A stretch of DNA of 48,059 bases from JAJRZX01 sp964472295 (GCA_964472295.1 CAYYJQ010000015.1:1-48059); one strand, 5' to 3'; numbered from the stretch's first letter, positions 14,764 through 23,327 are shown. Made by a program: numbers and translations. The notes: generated by a model not told the origin, from the letters alone.

Positions 14764-16298
14764 CTCTGACCCCTCCCGCAGGGTAGTCTAACAGTAAAGG
14801 TGGACCCGTGGCCAGGCTCTGACTCAAACTCAATCTCCGCCCCGTAGGTCTTCAATATGCTCTCCGATACAAAGAGACCGAGGCCCGTGCCCTTTCCCAC
14901 CTCTTTTGTCGTATAAAAGGGCTCGAAGATACGCATCGCGTCTTCCTCGCTGATACCGGAGCCCCTGTCCTTTATCCTCACGAATACGTACCGCCTGAAG
15001 ACCTCCTCGCCGGGCCTCAGGGGCTTGTCTCCCTTTCTCCTCCTGAGGTTAGCTCCCTTTACAGGCAGTTTGCGGACCTCACTCTCAACAGTTATCTCAC
15101 GCGGACCCGTTACATTGCCCATAGACTGTGCGGCGTTCACAAGGAGGTTTACGAGGACCTGCCTGAGCTTGCCCTCGTTCATCATCACGGGCGGCAGGTC
15201 CCCTTGAAGGTTTGTCCTCACGGATATGCCCTCAAAGTCACCATGGCCGGCAAGGCCCCTCACGCTCTCCTCAAGAAGGGCGTTCACGTCCACGGGCTCC
15301 ACGGGTTTTTTCCCTGCCCTCGAGAACTCGAGAAATTCCCTCAATATGGCGTCAATACGAGAAAGTTCCTTGCTCGCCCTTGTTATTATATCCCGTTCTT
15401 CCTCGCCTTCAAGCGAGCCACGCTCGAGTATCTGAAGATACCCGCCCACTGCCCCGAGGGGGTTGCCTATCTCGTGGGCTATGCCGGCGGCAAGCCTTCC
15501 CACCGCCGCCAGCGTCGAGGAACGAAGGACCTCTTCCTGCGCGCTTACGAGCTCCTTGTTGACCCTCTCAAGGGTCCTTATCTCTTCTTCAATCCTCCCT
15601 GCCATCTTGTTGAAGGAATCGGCCATCACGCCGATCTCGTTATCAGACTTTATATCCACCCTCTCGCCAAAAGAGCCCCCTGCTATGCGCGAGGCCGCCT
15701 CGGTAAGCCTCCTTATAGGATTAATTATGGAGCCTGAGAGGAAGAAAAAACCAAAGCCGATTATAACGGCACTGTCGAGTATTATATATATGACAAGGAA
15801 TCTCTTTACCCCTCGTAGTTCTGTATTAATGTCGGCGAGTGAGACGGTGAAGTCCAACCTTCCCGCAATGGGGCTATTGGCGCCAAGACCGGCGCTAACG
15901 TAGAGGAGCCGCCCCGGACCAGAGAGCCATCCTCCGCCAACCCGCCCTATCTTGATGCCGTCAAGAAGGCTCAGGGGACGTGTCTTCTCACCTGGCATCT
16001 CGCCCTTCTTTACAATGGCCCTACCCGCCCTGGTGGTAAGACGGTAGTCCCTCACTCCCGCCCCCTCCATGACAACGCCAAGGAGCCTGAGGGCCTTGTT
16101 TTCATCAAGCCATGGCCCAAGCCTCGTCATTGAGGCACGCACCAGACGCGCCGTCCTCTCGGCCTCGCGCGTCTTCCAGTACAGGGCCTTGTCCTCCACT
16201 ATCTTGATGCTCATGAGCCCTATGAAGGCCACCCCGGCAAGGGTGATAAGAGCTATGCCGAGCCCGAGCTGGGCGCGTATGCCTATCCTGAGATTCAC
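14760..16298 (-). CDS. Membrane sensor histidine kinase, partner of PilR-like regulator
   Basis: A 512-residue two-component kinase. A first membrane helix (about 12-32), a periplasmic sensor of about 140 residues, a second helix (about 177-198), a HAMP segment (NPIRRLTEAASRIAGG onwards), a short coiled coil, HisKA with AAGIAHEIGNPLGA (phospho-acceptor His) and HATPase_c with N box LVNLLVNAAQSM, G1 DRGSGI, F box FEPFYTTK and G2 GKGTGLGL. It starts with GTG. Its architecture is two-helix HAMP, unlike the six-helix PilS of Pseudomonas, so PilS is only a functional guess from gene order (pilD, kinase, regulator). Confidence 0.94.
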   Translation of the reverse strand: MNLRIGIRAQLGLGIALITLAGVAFIGLMSIKIVEDKALYWKTREAERTARLVRASMTRLGPWLDENKALRLLGVVMEGAGVRDYRLTTRAGRAIVKKGEMPGEKTRPLSLLDGIKIGRVGGGWLSGPGRLLYVSAGLGANSPIAGRLDFTVSLADINTELRGVKRFLVIYIILDSAVIIGFGFFFLSGSIINPIRRLTEAASRIAGGSFGERVDIKSDNEIGVMADSFNKMAGRIEEEIRTLERVNKELVSAQEEVLRSSTLAAVGRLAAGIAHEIGNPLGAVGGYLQILERGSLEGEEERDIITRASKELSRIDAILREFLEFSRAGKKPVEPVDVNALLEESVRGLAGHGDFEGISVRTNLQGDLPPVMMNEGKLRQVLVNLLVNAAQSMGNVTGPREITVESEVRKLPVKGANLRRRKGDKPLRPGEEVFRRYVFVRIKDRGSGISEEDAMRIFEPFYTTKEVGKGTGLGLFVSESILKTYGAEIEFESEPGHGSTFTVRLPCGRGQR

Positions 16299-16313
16299 GG
16301 GAACAAGACCGCC

Positions 16314-17147
16314 TTATAGACCCTGGACCACACTTCTTATATACCACTCGATAAGCGCCGGACCGTAAAAAAAATAGAGCGCCGCACCCACGGCCAGAAA
16401 GGGGCCAAAGGGCAGGGCGTACTTGCTGTTCTTTGAAAAAAGGACCATTGTGATGATGCCCATTACAGCGCCAATAATGGAGGCCGTGAAGAGCGTGAAG
16501 AGCACGCCATGCCAACCAAGAAAGGCCCCTATCATGGCAAGAAATTTTATATCCCCCCCTCCCATGCCCTCTTTGCCCGTGATGAAATGATAGCCCAGCG
16601 CAATGGCCATGAGGATTCCGCCCCCTACGATTATACCCGTAAATGAATCAACCACACCGGGCTCTGGCATGAAAAAGGCCGCTCCAAAACCTATGACCAC
16701 CCCCGGAAGACTGATGACATCGAGGATAAGCCTGTGCCTCAAATCTATGAAGGTTATTACGATGAGCGAGCAGAGGAAGATAAAGGGTATGATAATCCGC
16801 ACGTCAGGCCCGTAGCGGTAAAAAAGGGCCAGGGCAGCAAGCCCTGTAAGGAGTTCCACAAAGGGGTATTGAATGGATATGGGGCTCTTGCACTGGCCGC
16901 AACGCCCGCGAAGCGCAAGGTAACTCAATATGGGGATATTACAGTAAAAGGGAATATGCCTCTTGCAGACCGGGCACCTCGAAGGAGGCGAGACAATGCT
17001 CATGCCCTCGGGTAGCCGGTATATACATACGTTAAGGAAACTTCCCACCACGGCCCCAAAGACAAAGGGTATGGCAAGGAAAATAATCTGCTGGGTCAAG
17101 GAACCTCCGGTTATTCTCTCAATCGCGCTGTAAAGGAAGAAGGGCAT
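16314..17147 (-). CDS. pilD: Prepilin peptidase / N-methyltransferase PilD
   Basis: Integral membrane bifunctional aspartic protease that cleaves the leader of type IV prepilins and methylates the new N-terminal residue. The 277-residue product shows GSFLNVCIYRLP, the zinc-type tetra-Cys motif CPVC...CGQC (about 60-85), catalytic Asp in IDLRHRLI and GGGDIKFL, and about seven hydrophobic helices. I chose the ATG at 17147; a GTG 16 codons earlier would add residues translated from the G-run repeat and has no support. It heads the pilD-kinase-regulator operon and would process the three GFxxxE prepilins encoded just downstream. Confidence 0.93.
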   Translation of the reverse strand: MPFFLYSAIERITGGSLTQQIIFLAIPFVFGAVVGSFLNVCIYRLPEGMSIVSPPSRCPVCKRHIPFYCNIPILSYLALRGRCGQCKSPISIQYPFVELLTGLAALALFYRYGPDVRIIIPFIFLCSLIVITFIDLRHRLILDVISLPGVVIGFGAAFFMPEPGVVDSFTGIIVGGGILMAIALGYHFITGKEGMGGGDIKFLAMIGAFLGWHGVLFTLFTASIIGAVMGIITMVLFSKNSKYALPFGPFLAVGAALYFFYGPALIEWYIRSVVQGL

Positions 17148-17313
17148 ACCACTATATAGCCCCCCGCCCCTCTCAGGCCCTGTCCCCAGCAACACCCATC
17201 CCCGCCTTCTCTCCCACGTCCCCCTTACCTCAGATGCCCCATACCCCCGCCCCGCTTACCTCCACCCCTATTACGCCCATCCCTTCTCTCACGCCCCCTC
17301 ACGCCCCTGCCCC
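17148..17313 (-). repeat. G-run-rich intergenic island between HEPN gene and pilD
   Basis: The minus strand is packed with runs of three to six G separated by short spacers, starting on the first base after the HEPN stop (GGGGCAGGGGCGTGAGGGGG). One segment (GGGG-AT-GGG-TGTTGCT-GGGG-ACA-GGG, about 17172-17200) meets the usual G-quadruplex pattern G3+N1-7. No gene or promoter consensus is visible. Confidence 0.7.
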
Positions 17314-17736
17314 TCAGAGCGTATCGGGCAGGTAGTCCTTCCGTATCCGTTCCACAAGGCCAACTATGTTGGTGGCCTGCTTTATGGCATCGCGGGAATC
17401 CTTCTCCGTGATAATCTCGGCGGGTATGCCGCCGGGAAGGGCGTCAGGAAAACGCGATGTCTTGTAGTAAAGGTCAAGAGAGGTGGAGACCCCCACAAAG
17501 TCCTTGAAGGACTCGTCATATGTCATGGCCCTGTCAAGGAGATCAGCGACAGAACGGGTCTCTATGGCGTCTTCACTCTTTAGAAAGAGAAAGGCACGAA
17601 GCGCCTTTGCCGCCGACTGCTGGGCCCAGAAACAGGCCGGGGCATGGAACCCGCCCTGCTGGTTCCACTCCGATACCTTTAGATCATACTCGGCCTGGCG
17701 AAGCCACCTTGCGGCCTCTTTAAGAACTATCTCCAT
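17314..17736 (-). CDS. HEPN-domain protein, orphan
   Basis: A 140-residue all-helical protein of the HEPN family. It has the typical start (EAARWLRQAEYDLKVSEW), a central ACFWAQQSAAKALRAFL helix and the conserved TSRFPDALPGG loop near residue 90. HEPN proteins are often RNases or nucleotide-binding partners of a small MNT nucleotidyltransferase; no such partner gene is adjacent. AGAGG precedes the ATG. The gene is flanked on both sides by G-run islands, so it looks like a stand-alone cassette between argJ and pilD. The C-terminal Rx4-6H motif of toxic HEPN RNases is not evident, so I would not call it a toxin. Confidence 0.85.
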   Translation of the reverse strand: MEIVLKEAARWLRQAEYDLKVSEWNQQGGFHAPACFWAQQSAAKALRAFLFLKSEDAIETRSVADLLDRAMTYDESFKDFVGVSTSLDLYYKTSRFPDALPGGIPAEIITEKDSRDAIKQATNIVGLVERIRKDYLPDTL

Positions 17737-17855
17737 GACAATAGCCTCTTTTTATTGAAGGTTTCTGCCCCTGCTTATCCGCCGCCCCACTTCACCGGCT
17801 CCACTCACATGCCCCTTCGCCCCTCTTCGCCCCCTCTCGCCGCCCGGCCCCATGG
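17737..17855 (-). repeat. G-run-rich intergenic island after argJ
   Basis: On the minus strand this stretch begins at the argJ stop with GGGG-CC-GGG and continues with GGGGG-CGAAGA-GGGG-CGAA-GGGG. It resembles the islands at 17148-17313, 29678-29936 and 43198-43378. The last 20 or so bases hold the HEPN ribosome site. Confidence 0.65.
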
Positions 17856-19076
17856 TCAGGTCCTGTACTCGGAATTAATCCTTACATAATCATAGGAGAG
17901 GTCTGTTGTCCAGAACGTAGCGGCGCCGTCTCCCATATTGAGGTTCACTTCAAGGACGATATTTTTTCTCTTCATGGCGCGGGCCGCGCGTTTTTCAACC
18001 CCTGTGTCAAGCCCGCCTCTTGCAACAACAACACTGTTAAAGGATATGTCCAACTGAGATTCATCCATCCTTACGCCCGCCCTCCCCATGGCCGCGGCCA
18101 CTCGGCCCCAGTTGGGGTCCGCGCCAAAGAGAGCAGTCTTTACAAGAAAAGACCCGGCAAGGACTCGCGCCGCCTTCCTTGCCTCCCGCACCGAGGCCGC
18201 GCCCCTTATCACTATCTCCACAAAACGCGTGGCGCCCTCGCCGTCCCTGACTATCATCTTCGCAAGGCGCGTCGCGGCCTCTGTAAGGAGCGAGACAAAC
18301 TCGGCATACTCAGCCGTGCCGCGCCTTATGGAGACGCCGCTCTTGCCGCCAGCGAAGATAAGGGCCGTGTCGTTGGTAGAGGTGTCATTATCCACCATGA
18401 TGCTGTTAAAGGAAGGCGCGCAGGCCGCCTTGAGCGCGGCCCTCAACGGGGCCCTTGAGATGCCTGCGTCAGTCATGAAAAAGGCCAGCATTGTGGCCAT
18501 GTCAGGGTTTATCATGCCAGCGCCCTTGGCAATGCCAACAATGGTGACAACCCTGCCGCCTATGCGCTTTTTAAGGAGCACTGTCTTGGTAAAGGCGTCT
18601 GTTGTGAGTATGGCCTCAGAGGCCGCTGGGAAACCCCTCTCAGAAAGTTCCTCTACAAGGAGGGGAATCCCGGCAAGCACCCTCTCCATGGGCATGGGCA
18701 CTCCGATAACCCCAGTAGATGCCACAAGGACCTCGCCCTTTCCGACCCCAAGGGACCTCTCGGCAAGAGAGGCCATGGCGCGCGCATCCTTAAGCCCCTG
18801 AGGGCCTGTGCAGGCATTGGCGTTTCCGCTGTTTATGAGCACACCGCGAAGCGCCCCCCCGGAAGCCGTCCTCTCCATGTCAAGGAGCACAGGCGCCGCC
18901 TTCACCTCGTTGGAGGTAAAGAGCCCGGCCACGGTGCAGGGCCCATCGCTTACGATGAGGGCCATGTCCGGGCGGCCATTTTTCTTTATGCCCGCGCTGA
19001 TACCCGAGGCCCGAAACCCCGGGACACGAAGCCCGCGCGCCGCGCCCGAGACCACCGGAGACTTGCTGGAGACCAT
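17856..19076 (-). CDS. argJ: Glutamate N-acetyltransferase ArgJ
   Basis: Transfers acetyl from N-acetylornithine to glutamate (the recycling step of arginine synthesis) and in some species also uses acetyl-CoA. The 406-residue length fits. The precursor self-cleaves before the Thr of NPDMAT|MLAFF (near 190), giving alpha and beta chains; that motif is intact, as are the upstream KGAGM and the downstream DNDTSTND and GANGNW-equivalent GADPNWGR blocks. AGAGG precedes the ATG. It lies downstream of secA, a neighbour pair I recall from Geobacter-like genomes, but a terminator and a dispersed repeat separate them. A separate argA-like gene at 25477 suggests ArgJ may be monofunctional. Confidence 0.96.
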   Translation of the reverse strand: MVSSKSPVVSGAARGLRVPGFRASGISAGIKKNGRPDMALIVSDGPCTVAGLFTSNEVKAAPVLLDMERTASGGALRGVLINSGNANACTGPQGLKDARAMASLAERSLGVGKGEVLVASTGVIGVPMPMERVLAGIPLLVEELSERGFPAASEAILTTDAFTKTVLLKKRIGGRVVTIVGIAKGAGMINPDMATMLAFFMTDAGISRAPLRAALKAACAPSFNSIMVDNDTSTNDTALIFAGGKSGVSIRRGTAEYAEFVSLLTEAATRLAKMIVRDGEGATRFVEIVIRGAASVREARKAARVLAGSFLVKTALFGADPNWGRVAAAMGRAGVRMDESQLDISFNSVVVARGGLDTGVEKRAARAMKRKNIVLEVNLNMGDGAATFWTTDLSYDYVRINSEYRT

Positions 19077-19104
19077 AAAAACCTCTGAGAACCAAGAAGA
19101 AGAG

Positions 19105-19168
19105 ATAAGGAAAGTCTGATTAATTCAGACTTTCCAGCAACACAGGAATGTGTTGCCATTTTCCATAA
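19105..19168 (-). repeat. Dispersed multi-palindrome element, copy A (upstream of argJ)
   Basis: Contains the perfect 11-bp inverted repeat GGAAAGTCTGA-TTAAT-TCAGACTTTCC (19109-19135), then GCAACACA...TGTGTTGC (19137-19156) and ATTTTC. The third palindrome seen in copy B is degenerate here. The element ends 28 bases before the argJ ATG. Sister copies are at 42985 and 47988, in the same orientation relative to the downstream gene. Confidence 0.9.
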
Positions 19169-19170
19169 AA

Positions 19171-19213
19171 GAAAAGAAAAAAAATCCCTTTCTTTCTTTT
19201 TGAAAAAAGAAAG
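19171..19213 (-). terminator. Rho-independent terminator of secA
   Basis: On the minus strand CTTTCTTTT (19205-19213) pairs with 19192-19200 across a short loop; after GGGA a T-rich tract (TTTTTTTTCTTTTC) follows. It starts 44 bases past the secA stop. A copy of the ACAAAGAAAACC(A) motif flanks it, as at other T-rich hairpins in the window. Confidence 0.75.
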
Positions 19214-19256
19214 CAGGACAAAGAAAACCAAAAATGGGTGAAAACCTTCCTGCCCC

Positions 19257-21980
19257 CTATGCCGCGCCGCAGCACTTCTTGTACTTCTTGCCGCTCCCGC
19301 AGGTGCAGGGGTCGTTCCGGCCTATCTTCTCGCCGCTCCGCACAACGGGCCGGGCCTTTTCTTCTTTTTCCTCAAGGGGTTCGCCCGCCTCCTCGCCACG
19401 GCCATATGTCACACCAGCAGGTTCGGCCGGCGGGGGCGGCGGAGGCGGAGGGGCCGCCTCTTCGCCCTCTTCTATGCTTATCTCCACCCTGAAGAGCCTC
19501 TCCACTATCTCGGCCTTGAAGTTGTAAATCATGCTCACAAAGAGGTCATAGCCCTCTTTCTTGTACTCCTGAAGAGGGTCTTTCTGGCCAAAACCACGGA
19601 GCCCTATACCACCCTTCAGGTGGTCCATGGAAAGGAGATGGTCCTTCCAGAGGTTATCAAGGGTGTTTATTGTAATGATGCGCTCGAACTCGGAGAAGTT
19701 CTCCTCACCGGCCAGGAGCACCTTCTCTTCGTAGGCAGGCCATGCCTTCTCTACAATAAGGGGCGCCAGGGCCTCGGCGTTATCAACGCCACGGGCCTCG
19801 GCCTCGTCTAACTCAATACCAAACTGGGCCATTACCCCCTCGTTGAGGGACTTAATATCCCACTCATCGGGGTGACCCTTTTCCTCTATATAGGTGCCAA
19901 CTACCTCCTCGGCAACCTCCGCGGCAAACTCCTTAACCATTCCGCGAAGGCCCTCTTTGGCCAGTATCTGACGCCTGTACCCATAGACCACCTCGCGTTG
20001 CTGGTTCATGACATCATCGTACTCAAGGAGGTGTTTTCTAATATCAAAGTTATGTGCCTCAACCTTTTTCTGGGCGTTCTCAATGGCCCTGGAGACAAGG
20101 CCGTGCTCAATGGGCACGTCCTCCTCGAGGCCTATCTTGTTCATTATGGCCCCAATGCGGTCACTACCGAATATGCGAAGAAGGTCGTCCTCAAAGGAGA
20201 GGTAAAAACGTGACGAACCAGGGTCTCCCTGACGCCCGGCGCGTCCACGGAGCTGGTTGTCTATGCGCCTCGACTCATGGCGTTCAGTGCCGAGTATATG
20301 CAGGCCCCCGAGTTCAATGACCTTTTCCTTCTCCTCGGAGCATTTTCTCGCGGCCTCTTCATAGGCGGCCCTGTACTCGGGCGTGGTGTCGTCCTTTCCG
20401 GCAACAGCCATTGCCATGTGCTCGGGGTTGCCGCCGAGCATGATGTCAGTGCCTCGGCCCGCCATGTTCGTCGAGAGGGTCACGGCCCCGAGACGGCCCG
20501 CCTGCGCTATTATCTCGGCCTCGCGCTCATGGTGCTTGGCATTGAGGACATCATGGTCGATATTTCTCGCCTTGAGCATCCTTGAGAGTTTTTCCGAGTC
20601 TTCTATGGAGATGGTGCCCACGAGAACGGGCCTGCCCTTTTCTATGAGTTCCCTTATCTCCTTTATGACTGCGCGGAACTTCTCTTCCTTGGTCTTGTAC
20701 ACAAGGTCGCGGTGGTCCTTGCGTATCATGGGCTTGTTCGTGGGGATAACCACGACCTCGAGGTTGTAGATGGAGTTGAACTCAGCGGCCTCGGTGTCCG
20801 CCGTGCCTGTCATGCCCGCGAGTTTATCGTACATCCTGAAGTAGTTCTGGAAGGTAATGGTGGCAAGGGTCTGGTTCTCGCTCTCTATCTTCACGCCCTC
20901 TTTGGCCTCGACGGCCTGGTGGAGCCCGTCGCTCCAGCGCCGGCCCTCCATCAACCTTCCCGTGAACTCGTCGACTATTATTACGGAGCCGTCCTTTACC
21001 ACGTAATCCACATCGCGCTGGAAGAGCACATGGGCCTTCAAGGCCTGGTTCACATGGTGAAGGGTCTCTATGTTCGTAATGTCGTAGAGGTTCTTGATGC
21101 CAAGGAGAGACTCGACCTTCTCCACGCCATCGTCTGTAAGAAGGACCTGACGCGCCTTCTCGTCAACAGTGTAGTGCTTCTCCTTCACAAGGCCGGGTAT
21201 GACACGGTCAATGTCGTAGTACTTCTGCGTGGAATCATCGACCGCCCCGGAGATGATAAGGGGTGTCCGGGCCTCGTCTATGAGAATGGAGTCCACCTCG
21301 TCAACTATGGCAAAGTTCAGTTCGCGCTGGACATACTCCTCGATGGAGAACTTCATGTTGTCGCGGAGATAATCAAAACCAAACTCGTTGTTCGTCCCAT
21401 AGGTGATGTCCGCGTGATAGGCCTCGCGGCGCTCCACGGGACGGAGGTGAAAATGACCGCCCGCTTCGTCCGTATAGCCGGGGTCGTAAATAAAACTCAC
21501 ATCGTGCTGGATAACGCCTACAGAGAGGCCGAGCCTGTGGTACAGCGGACCCATCCATACTGCGTCACGTCTTGAGAGGTAATCGTTCACCGTGACAAGG
21601 TGGGCGCCCTTTCCAGTGAGGCCGTTAAGATAAAGCGCGAGCGTGGCGGCGAGGGTCTTGCCCTCACCTGTCTTCATCTCGGCTATCTTGCCGCTATGAA
21701 GGACAAGGCCGCCGATAATCTGGGTGTCGAAGTGGCGCATCTTAAGGACCCTTGAAGATGCCTCCCTCACTGCGGCGAACGCCTCTGGAAGGAGGTCGTC
21801 AAGCGTTTCGCCCCCGGCGATACGTCCCTTGAAACCCTCGGTAATGGCCGCGAAACCGTCGTCAGGAACCTTCTGCATCTCGGGCTCAAAGGAATTAACC
21901 TTCTCCACCACAGGGTTCATGCGCTTTATATCTCGTTCGTTCTTACTGCCAAAGACCTTCTTTAGAATTCCGTTAAACAT
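19257..21980 (-). CDS. secA: Preprotein translocase ATPase SecA
   Basis: Motor ATPase driving proteins through SecYEG. The 907-residue length is normal. Visible: Walker A in AEMKTGEGKTLAA (about 80-92), DEVDSILIDEARTPLIISG, the peptide-crosslinking region, helicase motif NMAGRGTDIMLGG, QLRGRAGRQGD, and the C-terminal zinc/SecB tail CTCGSGKKYKKCC. The linker before the zinc tail carries a run of eight Pro. AGGGAG precedes the ATG. It follows the M23 peptidase gene after a 236-base GC-rich structured leader and ends at its own terminator. Confidence 0.98.
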   Translation of the reverse strand: MFNGILKKVFGSKNERDIKRMNPVVEKVNSFEPEMQKVPDDGFAAITEGFKGRIAGGETLDDLLPEAFAAVREASSRVLKMRHFDTQIIGGLVLHSGKIAEMKTGEGKTLAATLALYLNGLTGKGAHLVTVNDYLSRRDAVWMGPLYHRLGLSVGVIQHDVSFIYDPGYTDEAGGHFHLRPVERREAYHADITYGTNNEFGFDYLRDNMKFSIEEYVQRELNFAIVDEVDSILIDEARTPLIISGAVDDSTQKYYDIDRVIPGLVKEKHYTVDEKARQVLLTDDGVEKVESLLGIKNLYDITNIETLHHVNQALKAHVLFQRDVDYVVKDGSVIIVDEFTGRLMEGRRWSDGLHQAVEAKEGVKIESENQTLATITFQNYFRMYDKLAGMTGTADTEAAEFNSIYNLEVVVIPTNKPMIRKDHRDLVYKTKEEKFRAVIKEIRELIEKGRPVLVGTISIEDSEKLSRMLKARNIDHDVLNAKHHEREAEIIAQAGRLGAVTLSTNMAGRGTDIMLGGNPEHMAMAVAGKDDTTPEYRAAYEEAARKCSEEKEKVIELGGLHILGTERHESRRIDNQLRGRAGRQGDPGSSRFYLSFEDDLLRIFGSDRIGAIMNKIGLEEDVPIEHGLVSRAIENAQKKVEAHNFDIRKHLLEYDDVMNQQREVVYGYRRQILAKEGLRGMVKEFAAEVAEEVVGTYIEEKGHPDEWDIKSLNEGVMAQFGIELDEAEARGVDNAEALAPLIVEKAWPAYEEKVLLAGEENFSEFERIITINTLDNLWKDHLLSMDHLKGGIGLRGFGQKDPLQEYKKEGYDLFVSMIYNFKAEIVERLFRVEISIEEGEEAAPPPPPPPPAEPAGVTYGRGEEAGEPLEEKEEKARPVVRSGEKIGRNDPCTCGSGKKYKKCCGAA

Positions 21981-22216
21981 ATTGCTCCCTGTATTTTAAG
22001 AACAGAAATTATCATCAATCCTGTAATTTTTTATCTTAACACTATTTGTGCCCTGATTCCAGAAAAAGGCGGATATAGACCGCACCCGGACACGGGCAAG
22101 GGGCCGGCATGGGACCACGGCAAATAGACCCCGTGCCAGCGGCGGCGGGGCACAGGAAAGACCTGACAAGGGAAGCGCCCCTGTCTTTTAGAAAAAGGCC
22201 TGACAAGAGAGGGGTT
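21981..22216 (-). other. Structured spacer between M23 peptidase gene and secA
   Basis: On the minus strand it holds a direct repeat around TTGTCAGG(C/T)CTTT, a long-range pairing of CACGGG with CCCGTG, and CGGTCTATAT (22073-22082), a 10-mer also present in the M23 promoter. The last 60 bases before secA are AT-rich, with a weak TAAGAT box. I found no SecM-like reading frame. No canonical terminator is visible for the M23 gene, so read-through into secA is likely. Confidence 0.5.
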
Positions 22217-23197
22217 TCAGTTTAGGATATACCTTGTGGGGTTTACAAAGACGCCGTTAACGGCAACGGCATAATGGAGGTGCGACCCTGTGGAGCGCCC
22301 GGTATTACCAAGGGCCCCTATCTTCTCTCCCCTCTTGACCCTCTGGCCGGTCTTGACAAAGGTCCGCGAAAGATGTCCGTAAACGGTCTTTATCCCATAT
22401 CCGTGACTTATGGTGATAAATCTTCCGAGGTTGGCGTCACGGCCAACTTTTGTAACCCTGCCGTTGGCCGTGGCTACAACGGGTGTTCCGATACGGTTGG
22501 CTATGTCAATTCCCCTGTGGGCATGCTTGAGGCCGGTAAAGGGCGATATTCTTGTGCCAAAGGACGAGGTAACCCACCCCTTTACAGGGCGTATGGAAGG
22601 CGTGGAGGCAAGGAGCCTCGATTTCCTCATGAGCCCTTCACGCAGATCCGTAAAGCTCGACTCCTGCTGACCGGCCTTCACCTCAAGGCCCTTCAAGTCC
22701 GAACTTATCTGGCTCACGAGTTCGTCAACACGCGCGCCCGGCGTAAGGAGGTAATCGGCGGTATCAGCCGACGGCCCCCCTATGCCCTTTACAGAGGTCT
22801 TGGCAACGAACTTGCCCTCAGGCTCGATATGGGCGATAATGCGGAGTTTCTTGTCAAATATCTCCAGACGGGCCATCTCGGCCTCAAGGTCGCGCACCCG
22901 CGAGGAAAAACCCTGCAGTTCTATCTTCTGCGTGGCGTTCTCGCTCTTCAATCTGTAGAGTTCGCTCGTGTCGCCGCGAAGACGCACATAGTCGTAGGCC
23001 ATGAAGGCCAGGCCAAGACAGAGCGCCACGGAGAAAACGCCAAGCACCTTGGCGGCCCTCATGTTAATCTTCAGCCGTCTCGGCGCGGAACTGTCGTTGG
23101 TAAGGAAAAAGACCGTCAGGTATCTGGCGCCGCCGCGTGACGTGCCCTTACCCAGAGGTCCCCTCCTTGATCTCCTGAAGATTGAGAATAGCCTCAA
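22217..23197 (-). CDS. Membrane-anchored M23 (LytM-type) peptidase
   Basis: A 326-residue cell-wall enzyme or divisome/envelope regulator. Basic N-terminus, one membrane helix (about 48-66), a coiled coil (about 72-115), a linker, then the M23 domain (about 205-320) with zinc ligands in HRGID and HLHYA and the usual GRVTKVGR and GNTGRSTGSH blocks. The metal ligands HxxxD and HxH are both present, so it is probably active rather than a degenerate EnvC-like activator. It starts with TTG preceded by AGAGGGG at a slightly long spacing. It lies between crp-like and secA genes; its promoter is at 23253-23282. Confidence 0.9.
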   Translation of the reverse strand: MRLFSIFRRSRRGPLGKGTSRGGARYLTVFFLTNDSSAPRRLKINMRAAKVLGVFSVALCLGLAFMAYDYVRLRGDTSELYRLKSENATQKIELQGFSSRVRDLEAEMARLEIFDKKLRIIAHIEPEGKFVAKTSVKGIGGPSADTADYLLTPGARVDELVSQISSDLKGLEVKAGQQESSFTDLREGLMRKSRLLASTPSIRPVKGWVTSSFGTRISPFTGLKHAHRGIDIANRIGTPVVATANGRVTKVGRDANLGRFITISHGYGIKTVYGHLSRTFVKTGQRVKRGEKIGALGNTGRSTGSHLHYAVAVNGVFVNPTRYILN

Positions 23198-23252
23198 TAC
23201 AGACCGCCCCTCTGCAGGTTAGATGTATGAAAAAAATGTGATTTTGTCATTA

Positions 23253-23298
23253 ATAATTAGCATATAGACCGTCTCAAGTCAAGAATTTTCCGGTCTAT
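23253..23298 (-). promoter_or_regulatory. Promoter of M23 peptidase gene with flanking operator palindrome
   Basis: The minus strand has -35 TTGACT (23277-23282) and, after 18 bases, AATTAT (23253-23258). An 8-bp perfect inverted repeat, ATAGACCG (23291-23298) and CGGTCTAT (23264-23271), brackets the -35 box with a 19-base spacer. A repressor bound there would block the promoter. The -10 match is modest. Confidence 0.5.
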
Positions 23299-23327
23299 GA
23301 TTATTCCCCTACCTGGAGAACAAGACA

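Noticed and set aside
17148..17195. Upstream GTG start for pilD
   Set aside because: It would add 16 residues encoded by the G-run island. The ATG at 17147 leads into the usual PilD N-terminus.
21981..22216. SecM-like arrest peptide upstream of secA
   Set aside because: No minus-strand frame with a start, signal-like stretch and ribosome site is visible in this spacer.
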